Numbered from the stretch's first letter, positions 45,240 to 54,322 are shown. The stretch: 64,000 bases of DNA from CAWIVH01 sp963839475 (GCA_963839475.1 CAWIVH010000019.1:62001-126000); one strand, 5' to 3'. Made by a program: numbers and translations. The notes: generated from the letters alone by a model not told the origin.

Positions 45240-45863
45240 CTATTTCGGAACCAGTCCGGCTTTGCGCATTTCCTTGCCTGCCGCGTCCACGAGTTCTTTT
45301 ACGAACTTCTGGATATCCTTGGGGTTCGTGGATTCACTCCTCCCAGCCCAGAGCAGTTGGTCTTTTTCGATCGAGTAGATAAGGGTTTCCAGCGTAATCA
45401 CCCTGTCAGTGTACTCATATCCCGGAGTATAGACCGCCGACCACCCGTAGTTCCAATAACCCCAAAAACTTGGATAGTAGGGCTGGTTGTACCACACCGT
45501 CCCGGGTGAATAGGTTGTTATCTCCTGATCGCTCACAAGCCTGATCAGGACCGCACCGCTGATATTGGCTTTCTTTAGAAACTCTTTTGCTTTGGCTTGG
45601 TCTTTCACCAATGGCCCTGGCAAAACCATGTATCCGGCAATGCAGTCGAGACCGCGCTGGCGCAGCTCGCTTGCCAGCGTTTCCTCCCGGCCTTCCCGCA
45701 TTGTTGGCTCGGGAAGAACCACGAATGCGGCCACTCTTTTGCCGGACAACTCCTTGGGCCCGGCATTGGGGCTTAGGAAGACTGAAACGTACTTGGTTGA
45801 TTTGGCCCATGCCAGTGTAAGGACTAGCAGAATTGCGACAAGGATACGAATGCTCAGTTTCAT
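45240..45863 (-). CDS. Exported protein of unknown function, DUF4136-like
   Basis: 207 residues. Signal peptide MKLSIRILVAILLVLTLAWA, no lipobox. The mature part (VAAFVVLPEPTMREGREETL, LRQRGLDCIAGYMVLPG, ISGAVLIRLVSDQEIT, a Tyr/Trp-rich PYYPSFWGYWNYGWS patch, ITLETLIYSIEKDQLLWAGR, ESTNPKDIQKFVKELVDAA) has the plan of DUF4136-like envelope proteins: alternating beta strands, aromatic Gly/Tyr loop, terminal helix. ATG at 45863 has AAAGGA upstream. It follows the NarL-type regulator gene by 68 bases, so it may be a target or partner of the two-component cluster. Confidence 0.75.
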   Translation of the reverse strand: MKLSIRILVAILLVLTLAWAKSTKYVSVFLSPNAGPKELSGKRVAAFVVLPEPTMREGREETLASELRQRGLDCIAGYMVLPGPLVKDQAKAKEFLKKANISGAVLIRLVSDQEITTYSPGTVWYNQPYYPSFWGYWNYGWSAVYTPGYEYTDRVITLETLIYSIEKDQLLWAGRSESTNPKDIQKFVKELVDAAGKEMRKAGLVPK

Positions 45864-45931
45864 TTTTTCCTTTCCTATCAGGCCGATGGCGGAAGCCCGC
45901 GCCAACGGCGTAAGTTCTACCGGAGGCGGTA

Positions 45932-46576
45932 TCAACGATTGGAAACGATAATGTGGTGTGTGACGGCGAACTGAATCAGTTCGGCCGAGCTCTTCAGCCC
46001 CAATTGCTCCATCATGCGGTATTTATGGAAGGCGACCGTTCTCGAACTCACATCGAGGATGTGGGCCACCTCCTTCATGGGGCGGCCTTCCGCCAGCAAC
46101 TGCAGCACTTCCCGCTGGCGCGGAGTCAGTTCTTTCGAAGCTTGTTTGCTTTCCGGCCCCCGGATAAACAACTCTTCCATTCCACGCGTTACAGAGGGGG
46201 TCACGTGGACCTGACCTTTGAGCGCTTTCTGAATCGCTTTGACCAGCTCGGAAGCTGCCGATGTCTTGAGCAGGTAACCTGAGGCACCCTCACGGATGGC
46301 TTCGGCGGCAAAATCAGCCTCCTCGTGCTCCGTCAGATAGATCAATTTGATTTCCCGGTGCGCCTGCTTGAGCTGCCTGCCGGCTTCCAATCCATTCAGA
46401 AGCGGCATGCCTATGTCGAGAACCACCACATCGGGCTTGAGCTGCGGCACGGATTGCAGGAGGGCGCGCCCATCCGTGACAACCCCTACAACCTCGAAAT
46501 GGGGTTCCAGTAGACTCCGGCATGCTTCAGCCAGAAGCTTATGATCATCCGCCAGCAGAACGCGTGCTCGACCCAT
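45932..46576 (-). CDS. NarL/FixJ-family response regulator
   Basis: 214 residues. Receiver domain 1-120 with the acidic pair in LLADDHKLL, phospho-Asp in VVVLDIGMP, Thr in IYLTEHEE and Lys in GYLLKTSAAS. The LuxR-type helix-turn-helix is at about 145-205: ELTPRQREVLQLLAEGRPMKEVAHILDVSSRTV. GGAGAG lies before the ATG. With the histidine kinase at 47629 and the receiver-only protein at 46799 it forms a transcription-aligned signalling cluster. Confidence 0.95.
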   Translation of the reverse strand: MGRARVLLADDHKLLAEACRSLLEPHFEVVGVVTDGRALLQSVPQLKPDVVVLDIGMPLLNGLEAGRQLKQAHREIKLIYLTEHEEADFAAEAIREGASGYLLKTSAASELVKAIQKALKGQVHVTPSVTRGMEELFIRGPESKQASKELTPRQREVLQLLAEGRPMKEVAHILDVSSRTVAFHKYRMMEQLGLKSSAELIQFAVTHHIIVSNR

Positions 46577-46798
46577 CCACTCTCCATCGATTTCCTGCGA
46601 TTTGGAAACCGTCGCCCGGGGCGGGCTTTATCTCCCACCGGCCCATCCTACGGCAATTCTATAAAACATAAAAAATACCACTTTTGGGGGGTGTTTGCAC
46701 GGTCAACGAGCACGGGTTGTTCCGTAGAATGATTTCAGCCATGACCTTCTCCAACGGGGAAGATGAAATGCGGCTTCCTGCTCCTGCCAGTCGATCGG

Positions 46799-47212
46799 TC
46801 AGGCTACAGGAGCTGAATCCTTTGGGGAGAGCGGAGGAGATATGAAACATTGACCTAATAGAGCTGCCCGGATTGCGCTAAGAAGATCAGTTGCCAGACG
46901 GGACTTGATGACGTAACCACAGGCTCCCGCAGCCATGGCAGCCTGGACAAAGTCGGGATCCTCGTGAACGGTCAGAAAAACAATCTTGGCCTTGTCTCCT
47001 GACTTCTTTAGTTGCTGTGCCACCTCGATCCCGCTCATGACAGGCATGGAGATGTCGACCACAAGAATTTCAGGATGAAGGTTGGTTGAGGCTTCGAGCA
47101 AGGCTCTTCCGTCCACTACCTTCCCGACAATTTCACAGGTCGATTCAAGGAGGCTGGCCACCCTGTTCAGGACTGCTGGATGGTCGTCAGCAAGCAAGAC
47201 ACGCGGCAGCAT
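46799..47212 (-). CDS. Stand-alone receiver-domain response regulator
   Basis: 137 residues comprising only a receiver domain: VLLADDHPAV, phospho-Asp in ILVVDISMPVM, FLTVHEDPD and GYVIKSRLATD. The LuxR-type output domain of its neighbour is missing; after residue 120 there is only CFISPPLSPKDSAPVA, and the following 222 bases contain no HTH in any frame. It may be a phosphate sink or compete with the NarL-type regulator for the kinase. AGGTGA precedes the ATG. The upstream region carries one ACTGTCA half-site (47330-47336). Confidence 0.9.
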   Translation of the reverse strand: MLPRVLLADDHPAVLNRVASLLESTCEIVGKVVDGRALLEASTNLHPEILVVDISMPVMSGIEVAQQLKKSGDKAKIVFLTVHEDPDFVQAAMAAGACGYVIKSRLATDLLSAIRAALLGQCFISPPLSPKDSAPVA

Positions 47213-47374
47213 CTAGGTCACCTACGGGATCCTTATACCCTGAATCCATTATGAATCCACTTTTCCTCATCCAACCTCCAGAGGTTGGTTCAATAAGCAG
47301 GATCTTAGTCAGACTTATTACAGCAGTATACTGTCAAAAGTATCAGGGGGGGCGCGTTCCATGTGGGGCCTTAC

Positions 47375-47627
47375 TACTCTTGTTCGTAAATACGATAACG
47401 TCTGCTGGTGGGCTCCAAAGATCGCGCAATCAGCTAAAAACCCTATCCTGGTCCTCGCCATTGCCATCGGCTTCTTGAAGCCCACCAGCCCTTCGGGCGC
47501 CGGCGCGGCGGCCCTGTCTGCTTTGTCGCTCCTCCTCGACGATGGCTGGCATCGCCTTCGTCGTCGCTTCGCGCATCCAGGGCCGCCGCGCTCGGCGCAT
47601 ACGTTATCGTATTTACGAACAAGAGTA
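47375..47627. mobile_element. 253-bp element with perfect 27-bp terminal inverted repeats and nested hairpin (MITE-like)
   Basis: A 27-base arm at 47375-47401 (starts TACTCTTGTTCGTAAATACG) is matched exactly by its reverse complement at 47601-47627. CTTA occurs on both sides (47370-47373 and 47628-47631), a possible 4-base target duplication with one extra C on the left. Inside, GCTGGTGGGCT near 47404 pairs with AGCCCACCAGC near 47477. No transposase frame fits. It directly abuts the stop codon of the histidine kinase gene (47629-47631). It could be a non-autonomous transposable element or a structured RNA gene; the 416-base gap 47213-47628 otherwise holds no gene. Confidence 0.6.
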
Positions 47628-47628
47628 C

Positions 47629-49200
47629 TTAGCGACCGTTTTCATCCTTGCCCGGGGGTTGAGTTCGTGGCGCGACTGCGCCGAGGGGAACCGATACATG
47701 AATCCTCGTACCTCGCAGGGGCTGGGAGTCGATCGTGATCCGTCCACCTAAAAGCTGCAGCCGCTCTCGCATGCTTATTAATCCCAGGCCGCCTTTTTTT
47801 TTCAAGGTACCGGGATCGAAACCCACACCTTTGTCCAGGATGGTCAACGCGATTTCAGCCGGGCCGCCGTTTAGCCCAACCTGGACGCTGTGGACTCCAC
47901 TGTGCTTGACCACATTGCGCAAGGATTCCTGGAGCACCCGGTAAAGGCAAAGAGCGATATCGCGTGGGAGCGATTCTGGGATGTTTTTGAATTCGAAATC
48001 CACTTGAAGACCAGCCTGTTCGTTGATCTCCCGGCAAAGGCTCATCGAAGCCGAAACCAGGCCCAGCCGGTCAAGTTTGGAGGGATGGAGCTCGTAGGCA
48101 AGGCGATGAATTTCGCTCAAGATCTCCCGAGTCTGCATCACAGACTCCCTCAGCCCTCTTTCAAACCCAGGGGCCGATATCTCAGCCTGCTGCGCGAGGA
48201 GCTCGATGTCCGTTGACAGGAGAGCAAGCCTTTGACTCAAATCATCGTGGAGCTCCCTCGCGATCCGGCTTCGTTCCGCTTCCTGGGCATTGATAAGTTT
48301 GCCACTCAGAGCCGAAAGCGTCTGCCTCGCCTCCTTCCACTCGGTGACGTCGGTACATGAGCCGATATATCCGACAAAGCTCCCGTCCCCTTCAAAACGG
48401 GCCGCGCCGCTGTTCAGAACCCAGCGATAATCGCCGTCCGCTCGCCGCAAGCGATGCTCTATGAAAAAATTCCGTCGGTCACCGAAAGCTTCCCGGTAGC
48501 TTGCCAGGAATCCCTCGACATCTTCCGGATGAATGCTTGTGGTCCACCCGCTCCCGAGCTCATCCTCAAGGCATCGGCCGGTAAATTCGAGCCAGGAACT
48601 GCTGCAGTATGTGAACCCCATGTCCGGCCCGGACATCCAGATCATCGCAGGCGCGGAATCCGCCATGAGCCGGAATCTTTCTTCACTCTCCCGCAGGCTG
48701 GAATGCAGCCGCTGCAAAGCGCTTCGCTGTCGCAGCAGGATTACGATCAGTAACGCTTCAAGCAGCAACACGAAAAGGATGACGACTATGTGCCAACGAT
48801 AAAGCTGCCAGATCGACAGCTCTTTATGGATAGGAGTGCTGTCGGCAGGAAGAAGCATCTCCTTCATGCCCCAGCGCTGCAGCTCGCGCCAGTCGAACAG
48901 ATAAATGCTGGCATTTACAAAAGCAACCTGAATTTCATCCGGTTTTTCGCCTTTTATGATGCCCAGCGCCAACCCGGCCGCAGCCCTGCCATCCACCCCC
49001 AGATCGTGCATGTGGCCGCCCACAATCCCCGACCCGAGGTAAGTGGAGGAAATACTGCCGAAGATAGGCGCATTCGAGGCATGGATTACCAGCACTGCCG
49101 GCAACAAAAATAGCCCGAATCGGCGCAGATAAAGGCAAAATCTGCTGGTTCGTTGTGCCCAAAAGGGATATCTTCGGCATGTTTTAAGAAAAAGGCTCAT
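47629..49200 (-). CDS. Membrane sensor histidine kinase with truncated substrate-binding-like sensor and PAS domain
   Basis: 523 residues. The N-terminus (about 15-110) has APIFGSISSTYLGSGIVGG, IIKGEKPDEIQVAF and LFDWRELQRWGMKEMLLPADS, which match only the final third of the ABC_sub_bind sensor usually found in such kinases; the first two lobes are absent. One membrane helix follows (WHIVVILFVLLLEALLIVILL, about 130-155), then PAS (FRLMADSAPAMIWM ... GYIGSCTDVTEWKEA), HisKA_3 with phospho-His in IARELHDDLSQRL, and HATPase_c (VVKHSGVHSV, DKGVGFDPG, GLGLISMRERL). ATG at 49200 chosen for AGGCAGGA upstream. It is the likely partner of the two downstream regulators. Confidence 0.92.
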   Translation of the reverse strand: MSLFLKTCRRYPFWAQRTSRFCLYLRRFGLFLLPAVLVIHASNAPIFGSISSTYLGSGIVGGHMHDLGVDGRAAAGLALGIIKGEKPDEIQVAFVNASIYLFDWRELQRWGMKEMLLPADSTPIHKELSIWQLYRWHIVVILFVLLLEALLIVILLRQRSALQRLHSSLRESEERFRLMADSAPAMIWMSGPDMGFTYCSSSWLEFTGRCLEDELGSGWTTSIHPEDVEGFLASYREAFGDRRNFFIEHRLRRADGDYRWVLNSGAARFEGDGSFVGYIGSCTDVTEWKEARQTLSALSGKLINAQEAERSRIARELHDDLSQRLALLSTDIELLAQQAEISAPGFERGLRESVMQTREILSEIHRLAYELHPSKLDRLGLVSASMSLCREINEQAGLQVDFEFKNIPESLPRDIALCLYRVLQESLRNVVKHSGVHSVQVGLNGGPAEIALTILDKGVGFDPGTLKKKGGLGLISMRERLQLLGGRITIDSQPLRGTRIHVSVPLGAVAPRTQPPGKDENGR

Positions 49201-49317
49201 TCCTGCCTCGGGCGAATCAAGCCGAGAATCGCAACCGGGGCCCGGCTGCAACCGACCGGCCTCGCAGCGAGACACATAGCGGACGAGCCAAGATAAACGC
49301 GCGGCCGGAAATGCAAA

Positions 49318-49335
49318 ACTGTCAGTATTGACAGT
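49318..49335. promoter_or_regulatory. Palindrome ACTGTCA-N4-TGACAGT, site 1
   Basis: A perfect 7-4-7 palindrome lies in the divergent region between the histidine kinase and the patatin-Omp85 gene. An identical half-site pair occurs at 53624-53641. Could be an operator for a dimeric regulator; not known to me as the site of a specific protein in this lineage. Confidence 0.45.
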
Positions 49336-49418
49336 ACCCGCTGCGTTCCAATCGGATAATTATGGGTACGCAGATTGAGGTGTTAGGCATCTATTGAGGT
49401 CACAGGAGAATACGCATC

Positions 49419-51640
49419 ATGGTTTCATCCCTCTCGAAAAAGCTGGTTCTTGGGCTTTGTGTCTTATTTCTGGCCGGTTCAGGCGTAACAGCACAAACAG
49501 GCGGCTCAGCCCCGAACTCCCCAAAAAAATTGAAAATCGGCCTGGTTCTGAGCGGAGGCGGAGCACGCGGTCTGGCCCATATCGGCGTTCTGAAATGGCT
49601 GGAAGAACACCGCATCCCGGTGGACTACCTTGCCGGGACGAGCATGGGAGGCCTCGTCGGCGGGATGTACGCCATGGGAAAAACCCCGGAGGAAATGGCT
49701 TCGTTCGTCAAAACCATCCAATGGGGTGAGGCTTTTGCCAGCGTGCCTGATTACGAAGACTTGAATTACCGGCGCAGAGAAGACCGCAGAGTTTATCAGA
49801 TCGAGCTGGAAATGGGAGCCAAGAAAGGCATAAGCCTCCCGACAGGCCTCAGCACAGGACACTACATCGGACTGATGTTCGACCGTCTCACTTTGCCCTA
49901 TTCATCCATCGCCAGTTTTGACGACCTGCCGATTCCTTTTCGCTGCATGGCAACCGACTTCCTGGCCGGCAAGCCGGTGACCATGAAAGATGGCTCGCTG
50001 GGTTCCGCCATGCGAGCCACCATGTCCATCCCCGGCGTTTTTCCGCCGGTCGAAAGGGATGGGAAAATACTGGTGGACGGCTTTCTCCTGAATAACATCC
50101 CCACCGATGCGATGCGTGAAATGAAGCCGGACGTCGTAATTGCAGTGGATATCGGAACTCCGATTGGGGACATGAAAGACATACAAAGCCTGACGGGGAT
50201 CCTGGGGCAGTCCAACCTCATCATGACGATCGAAAACGACAGGCGCAATTTGAGGCTTGCGGACGTAATCATCGCACCGGAACTTGGGAGCCAAACGACT
50301 CTGGACTTCTCCAACATCGACAAAGTGATCGATCTTGGCTATCAGGGAGCCGCATCGAAAGCCGCCATCCTCGAGAAGTTTTCCATGGATGAGACAACCT
50401 GGCAGGAACACCAGAAGGCCCAGAAGTCCAGAATGCTGACCGGGATCCCCGTTCCCGACGAAATCCAGATCACCGGCGTCGATGAAAAGGTACAGCAAAT
50501 CATGAAAAAGAACCTGGGAGAGTTTCGCGGGAAAGCAGATGGATACCCAGGAACTCGAGGACGCCCTCACCAAGTACACGGGGGATGGCAAATACGAAAA
50601 TCTTGATTACAGGCTCACCCCCTCCAAAAGCGACCCTAAAAAAAATGTCCTGTTGATCGATGTCAAGAAAAAAACCTATGCCCCGCCGACCTTGAATTTC
50701 TCGCTTACCATGGACGGCTCCGATATCGACGACGTGCACTTCAGCCTTGGGGGCCGGCTGACGATCATGGATGTCGGCAAATACGGATCCGAGTGGCGGA
50801 ATGACGTGAGGATCGGCTATCGGGCGCTGCTGGCGAGCGAATACCTGTATCCCCTGGGGGGAAAGGGGTTTTATGTGGCACCCCGGGTCTATTTTGCCCG
50901 CGGCTTGGAGAGTTTCTTCTCCCCGGCAGGGTCCAGGGCCGCCGATTACCAGGTCAACAAGGCGGCCGGCAGCATGGACATGGTCTTCATGACCCGGCGC
51001 AGTGAATTCAGAACCGGTTACGAGTTCGGCCGCTTCAATGCCGATGTTCACACGGGCACCCCGCCTCTTACCTCGGTGAGCGGCCAAATGAGCCATGGCA
51101 CGGATGCGTTATGCCTTTGACAGGACGAACAGTGCGATCATACCGTCGAAGGGTCTGCGGGTAACGGCGGAAGGGCGCTGGTACACCTACGCTCCGCTGT
51201 CAGAGGATCCTTTCCCTCAGGGCGAGTTCACGGCGATCTACTTCAAACCTCTGAGCGAAAAGGGTTCGGTATTGATCAGCCAGCAGTTGGGAACCACATT
51301 CAACAAAAATGCGCCTCCCGAGCTGCAGTTCACCCTCGGCGGACCGTTCCGGCTGGGCGCCTACGATTACCAGGAGTTCCGGGGCAACCACTACTTCCTG
51401 TCCAGCCTGGGATATATGCACCAAATCGGCCAGTTGTCACCGTTATTGGGAAGAAAGATCTACGGTATCACCTGGTTTGACGCCGGCGGAGCCTACCAGG
51501 ACTTCAAGTCGCCCGTGGTTCAGTACCAGGGAACCGCCGGGTTCATCATGGACACCAAAATGGGAGCGGTCTCGATATTGGGCGCGGTGGGCAAGGGAGG
51601 CAAGGGCCAGATCTACTTCGCCTTCGGGAAATTGTTCTGA
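49419..51640 (+). pseudogene. Patatin-like phospholipase fused to POTRA and Omp85 outer-membrane barrel; two frameshifts
   Basis: Read through two breaks this makes about 740 residues, the usual length of this fusion. Signal peptide (LVLGLCVLFLAGSG), patatin domain with oxyanion GGGARG (47-52), nucleophile Ser75 in GTSMG and Asp220 in VDGFLLNN, then a POTRA segment (IQITGVDEKVQQIMKKN) and a surface-antigen barrel (LNFSLTMDG, GYRALLASEYLYP, RYAFDRTNSAIIPSKG, GSVLISQQLGTTF, ending FAFGKLF). The frame changes near 50528 (GGGAAAG; deleting one A joins GEFRGK to QMDTQELED) and near 51095-51110. Catalytic and barrel parts are otherwise intact. The family is secreted or surface phospholipase A-like. 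Could be real decay or sequencing error. Confidence 0.85.
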
Positions 51641-51650
51641 TCTCAGTGTA

Positions 51651-51730
51651 AATCGAACCGCTAAGACCTCCAAGACCGCAAAGATATTGTTTATAAATAT
51701 TTGCGGTCTTCGCGGTCTTACTTCGCGGTA
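51651..51730. repeat. Dispersed palindromic repeat, copy D (most complete)
   Basis: AATCGAACCGCTAAGACC, CAAGACCGCAAAG, an AT centre (ATTGTTTATAAATAT) and the complement TTTGCGGTCTTCGCGG form a long hairpin. It lies in the convergent gap after the patatin-Omp85 gene and runs into the final codons of the HEAT-repeat gene. Similar copies are at 17206, 21931, 27650 and 60457. Confidence 0.7.
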
Positions 51731-52545
51731 AGCCGTAAGAAGGCAGCAGCAGCCGTGTAACGCACCGCAGGCTTTGGGTCCGCGAGTGCCGGTTCGACGG
51801 CGCTTGCGAACGAGGCGTCGTTGCGCTGGGCGATCGCGTCCAGGACCGCCGCCCGAACGATCTCGCTCTTGTCGGAAACCGCCTGGGCAAGAGCCTTGCC
51901 GCTTCGCGGATCGGTGTCTTTAGCAAGGTTTCTCGCCGCCGCCGCCCGCACGGGAGAAGCATCATCTTTGCTGACCGCCTTTACCACACCCAGCCCCGCA
52001 CTCGCATACGGGATGAATCCTACACCTGCCGCAAAGCCGAACTGCGCCATCTTCTTCGGATCTTTTAACATTTTCGCCTGCGCTTCCATCAGAGAGTCCC
52101 CGCTCTTGCGCTCCCCGGTCAGAATAGCGTAATAGACCTCGTACCCACTGTTGTCTCCCAGAAGGATGGCCGCGTGGGCGCCGGCGAGAATTACGCCGCT
52201 TTCCGTCTCGTTTTTCGCGATTTCCTTCATTTTCGCAATCGACTTTTTGCTGCCCATCTGCCCCAGGGCGGTCATCGCGGCAATGCGCACGCCGGGATCT
52301 TTGTCCTCCAATGCCTTTTCCGCATATTCTGCGGCTTTGGGATCGTTGCGCAGGAGCCCAAGGGCGTTGATCGCCGTGGCACGATCACCGGCGCTCTTTT
52401 CCTGGATGCCGGCCTGAAGGACATCCCACGCCTTTTGCCGCTTATCCTGGGCCGGGGCCATCTGGATGGACATCAGGATCAAAAGCAGGGTTAATGAGGC
52501 GGCTGTGCCTCCTGCAACCACGTTCCTGGGTCTTGGGCTTTTCAT
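51718..52545 (-). CDS. Exported HEAT-repeat protein
   Basis: 275 residues: signal peptide (ASLTLLLILMSIQMAPAQD), then HEAT/PBS-lyase-type helical repeats such as DRATAINALGLLRNDPKAAEYAEKALED, DPGVRIAAMTALGQMGSKK, SPVRAAAARNLAKDTDP, SEIVRAAVLDAIAQRND and PAVRYTAAAAFLRL. A Gly/Ala-rich hydrophobic patch (FGFAAGVGFIPYASAGLGVV) interrupts the repeats. A scaffold for protein contacts is likely; no catalytic residues. ATG at 52545 has AAAGGA upstream. Its last codons overlap repeat copy D. Confidence 0.85.
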   Translation of the reverse strand: MKSPRPRNVVAGGTAASLTLLLILMSIQMAPAQDKRQKAWDVLQAGIQEKSAGDRATAINALGLLRNDPKAAEYAEKALEDKDPGVRIAAMTALGQMGSKKSIAKMKEIAKNETESGVILAGAHAAILLGDNSGYEVYYAILTGERKSGDSLMEAQAKMLKDPKKMAQFGFAAGVGFIPYASAGLGVVKAVSKDDASPVRAAAARNLAKDTDPRSGKALAQAVSDKSEIVRAAVLDAIAQRNDASFASAVEPALADPKPAVRYTAAAAFLRLTAK

Positions 52546-52797
52546 GATTCGAGATCCTTTCCATGGGAAACATAACATCGTAGATTCTTTTGAAGCATAC
52601 ATGCTCGAGAATTGAGAGGGGGAAACATTGCAGAGATGGAATGCACCCAAAAAGAAACGGTCGGGATGACAGCTCTTGAAGCTGCCATCCCGACCCGTAA
52701 AAGCACAGAGCTTTCGCAACGACCTTCGTGATCTTCCTGATAGTCCGGCCGTTCAAATCCGAGCGGCTTGTCACCGCAGGAAGAGGCTCTCCAGTGC

Positions 52798-53358
52798 TTA
52801 ACCCTTCTTCGCGTCTGGCGGGTATTCCTTCAACATCTTCTGAAGGGCCTTAGCCAGATTCTTCTGACGCTTGTCCGGTTTGGCCTTGGTATCGAGTGTC
52901 TTGGTGCCAACGGTCCGGAACACGGTTTTCTTGGTGCCCACATCATAAAAATCGATCTGCAGCGCGCCAATGTAGAGTGTGCTGGAGGTCGAAGTACTCG
53001 TGGAGGAACCCATGCCGCCGTAACCGCGATAAGGTCCCCAGCCGCCGCCGTATCCATAATCGCTGCTGAAGGAGTTTACCTGTTTTTCGGTGGAGATTGC
53101 GATCTGATAGCCGACAAAGAGGTCCGCCTTGTCGCCATCGGTCTTCGTGAGCCCTTTCGAGGCAAGCGCTGTGTCAATAGCCGCTTTTATCTGAGAATCG
53201 ACCATTTGATCCTTGTCGCTCGTCTTGATTTCTACCCATTTGTAGGTCTTGTACTTGCTGAAGTCGGCAGACTTATCGTAGTTCATCCGGACATCCTGCG
53301 CCGCGGCCATTCCTGCCAGCAAGAGCAGCACCGGAACCATACATAGAATTCTCTTCAT
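52798..53358 (-). CDS. Exported DUF4136-domain protein
   Basis: 186 residues. Signal peptide MKRILCMVPVLLLLAGMAAAQ; the DUF4136 fold is clear (VRMNYDKSADFSKYKTYKWV, IKAAIDTALASKGLTKTD, ADLFVGYQIAISTEKQV, then a Tyr/Gly/Ser-rich loop, GALQIDFYDVGTKKTVFRTVG, LAKALQKMLKEYPP). The Cys at position 6 is not in a lipobox. Role unknown, usually periplasmic or envelope. GGAGAAG precedes the ATG. Palindrome site 2 lies 266 bases upstream; a small CCGGCAC hairpin is near 53454-53471. Confidence 0.88.
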   Translation of the reverse strand: MKRILCMVPVLLLLAGMAAAQDVRMNYDKSADFSKYKTYKWVEIKTSDKDQMVDSQIKAAIDTALASKGLTKTDGDKADLFVGYQIAISTEKQVNSFSSDYGYGGGWGPYRGYGGMGSSTSTSTSSTLYIGALQIDFYDVGTKKTVFRTVGTKTLDTKAKPDKRQKNLAKALQKMLKEYPPDAKKG

Positions 53359-53623
53359 AACGCTCTTCTCCTTATCGATTGAATTGAGTAATGCAAGAAC
53401 GGAGTAAATACCTAGGGTCCATCCACAAACCTCGGCACCGAGCCTTTAAGCCGCCGGCACCCAGGTGCCGGGCAAGAAGCAGTGCATCGAATCCGGGTAC
53501 ATGAGTTCCGCTTAATAGCAGGCGAACATCCTAACCCGCATCGTCGGCCAAGGTCAAGCCCACGACCGCCCGCGCATAGTTAGGGTAGAGAGATCAATAT
53601 AGTCTCCGTTGGACGGAAATGGA

Positions 53624-53641
53624 ACTGTCAATTTTGACAGT
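53624..53641. promoter_or_regulatory. Palindrome ACTGTCA-N4-TGACAGT, site 2
   Basis: Identical half-sites to 49318-49335, with the same 4-base spacing. It sits 3 bases past the stop of the outer-membrane-like gene and 266 bases upstream of the DUF4136 gene. It may be an operator; a weak terminator is possible but there is no U tract. Confidence 0.4.
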
Positions 53642-53644
53642 CCC

Positions 53645-54322
53645 CTAGAAACTCACCGTCAGGGAAAAAACGGTGGTCGGGTGGTCCCGGTCAATATTGA
53701 AGAAATAGGCCCCCAGGTCAATCCGTTTGAAGGTGAAGCCCAAAAGTGGACCCCGCTGAATGTCGAGATCGGTCTGATACGCGCGCGTCCGCTGGCCGAC
53801 AAGACCGAACCTGAACCACTCCACGGGAGCCAGCGTCAGTTCCGACCAGGTGTAAAAGAAGTTTGACGTGCGATCACCCGTATCAATCACATACTCGCTC
53901 TCGCTGTAGAATTCGAGCTTTCGCCAGCTCAGAGACGTCCGGAAACCGGGCGCGATTCCGTTGGTGTCGCCGAAAATGCCGCCAACCATCGGGGTGAATT
54001 CAAAGGCCAGCTTCTCGCCAACGCCGAAGTTATAGCCTGCCCACAGGGAGCCGGTGCGGAGGGCTTCGTAGTTGTATCGTGCTTCAAGGTGCAATCGACC
54101 GCGGTCAGCCTTAAAAGAAGGCTGCACATAATGCCGGTCGCCAGGCAACAGATAGGCATAAGCCGACGCCTCAAATGACCACTTCTTCTCCTCGGCCTGC
54201 GGCGGCGCCTGTTTTTTCTCCTCGGCTTCCTGACAAACAGCGCACTTGGACAAAAGCAGAACTGCCGCAATCAGGCAAGCCATCCACCTCAATGAATTCG
54301 TCCCGATCGGCGTCTGTAGCAA
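53645..54322 (-). CDS. Outer-membrane-like protein of unknown function
   Basis: About 225 residues. A TTG at 54322, 6 bases after GGGG, starts a signal-like segment (SLRWMACLIAAVLLLSKC); ATG at 54283 is the alternative but has a poor site. After an Glu/Lys/Pro-rich spacer, alternating strands follow (FEASAYAYLLPG, LHLEARYNYEAL, SLWAGYNFGVGEKLAFEFTP, TSLSWRKLEFYSESEYVID, FRFGLVGQRTRAY, GAYFFNIDRDHP), ending in FSLTVSF with terminal Phe, as in outer-membrane beta barrels. The stop is 3 bases from palindrome site 2. Begins 3 bases after the VIT-like gene's stop; likely co-translated. Confidence 0.72.
   Translation of the reverse strand: MLQTPIGTNSLRWMACLIAAVLLLSKCAVCQEAEEKKQAPPQAEEKKWSFEASAYAYLLPGDRHYVQPSFKADRGRLHLEARYNYEALRTGSLWAGYNFGVGEKLAFEFTPMVGGIFGDTNGIAPGFRTSLSWRKLEFYSESEYVIDTGDRTSNFFYTWSELTLAPVEWFRFGLVGQRTRAYQTDLDIQRGPLLGFTFKRIDLGAYFFNIDRDHPTTVFSLTVSF

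Noticed and set aside
46577..46798. Possible lost HTH domain of the receiver-only regulator
   Set aside because: All three minus-strand frames were read; none shows a LuxR-type helix-turn-helix.
47361..47738. 125-residue plus-strand frame across the inverted-repeat element
   Set aside because: Composition follows the repeat and the antisense of the kinase; no transposase motif.
50520..50545. Programmed frameshift at GGGAAAG in the patatin-Omp85 gene
   Set aside because: The heptamer is not in the X-XXY-YYZ phase of the reading frame, and the needed shift is +1 rather than -1; an extra A in the sequence is simpler.
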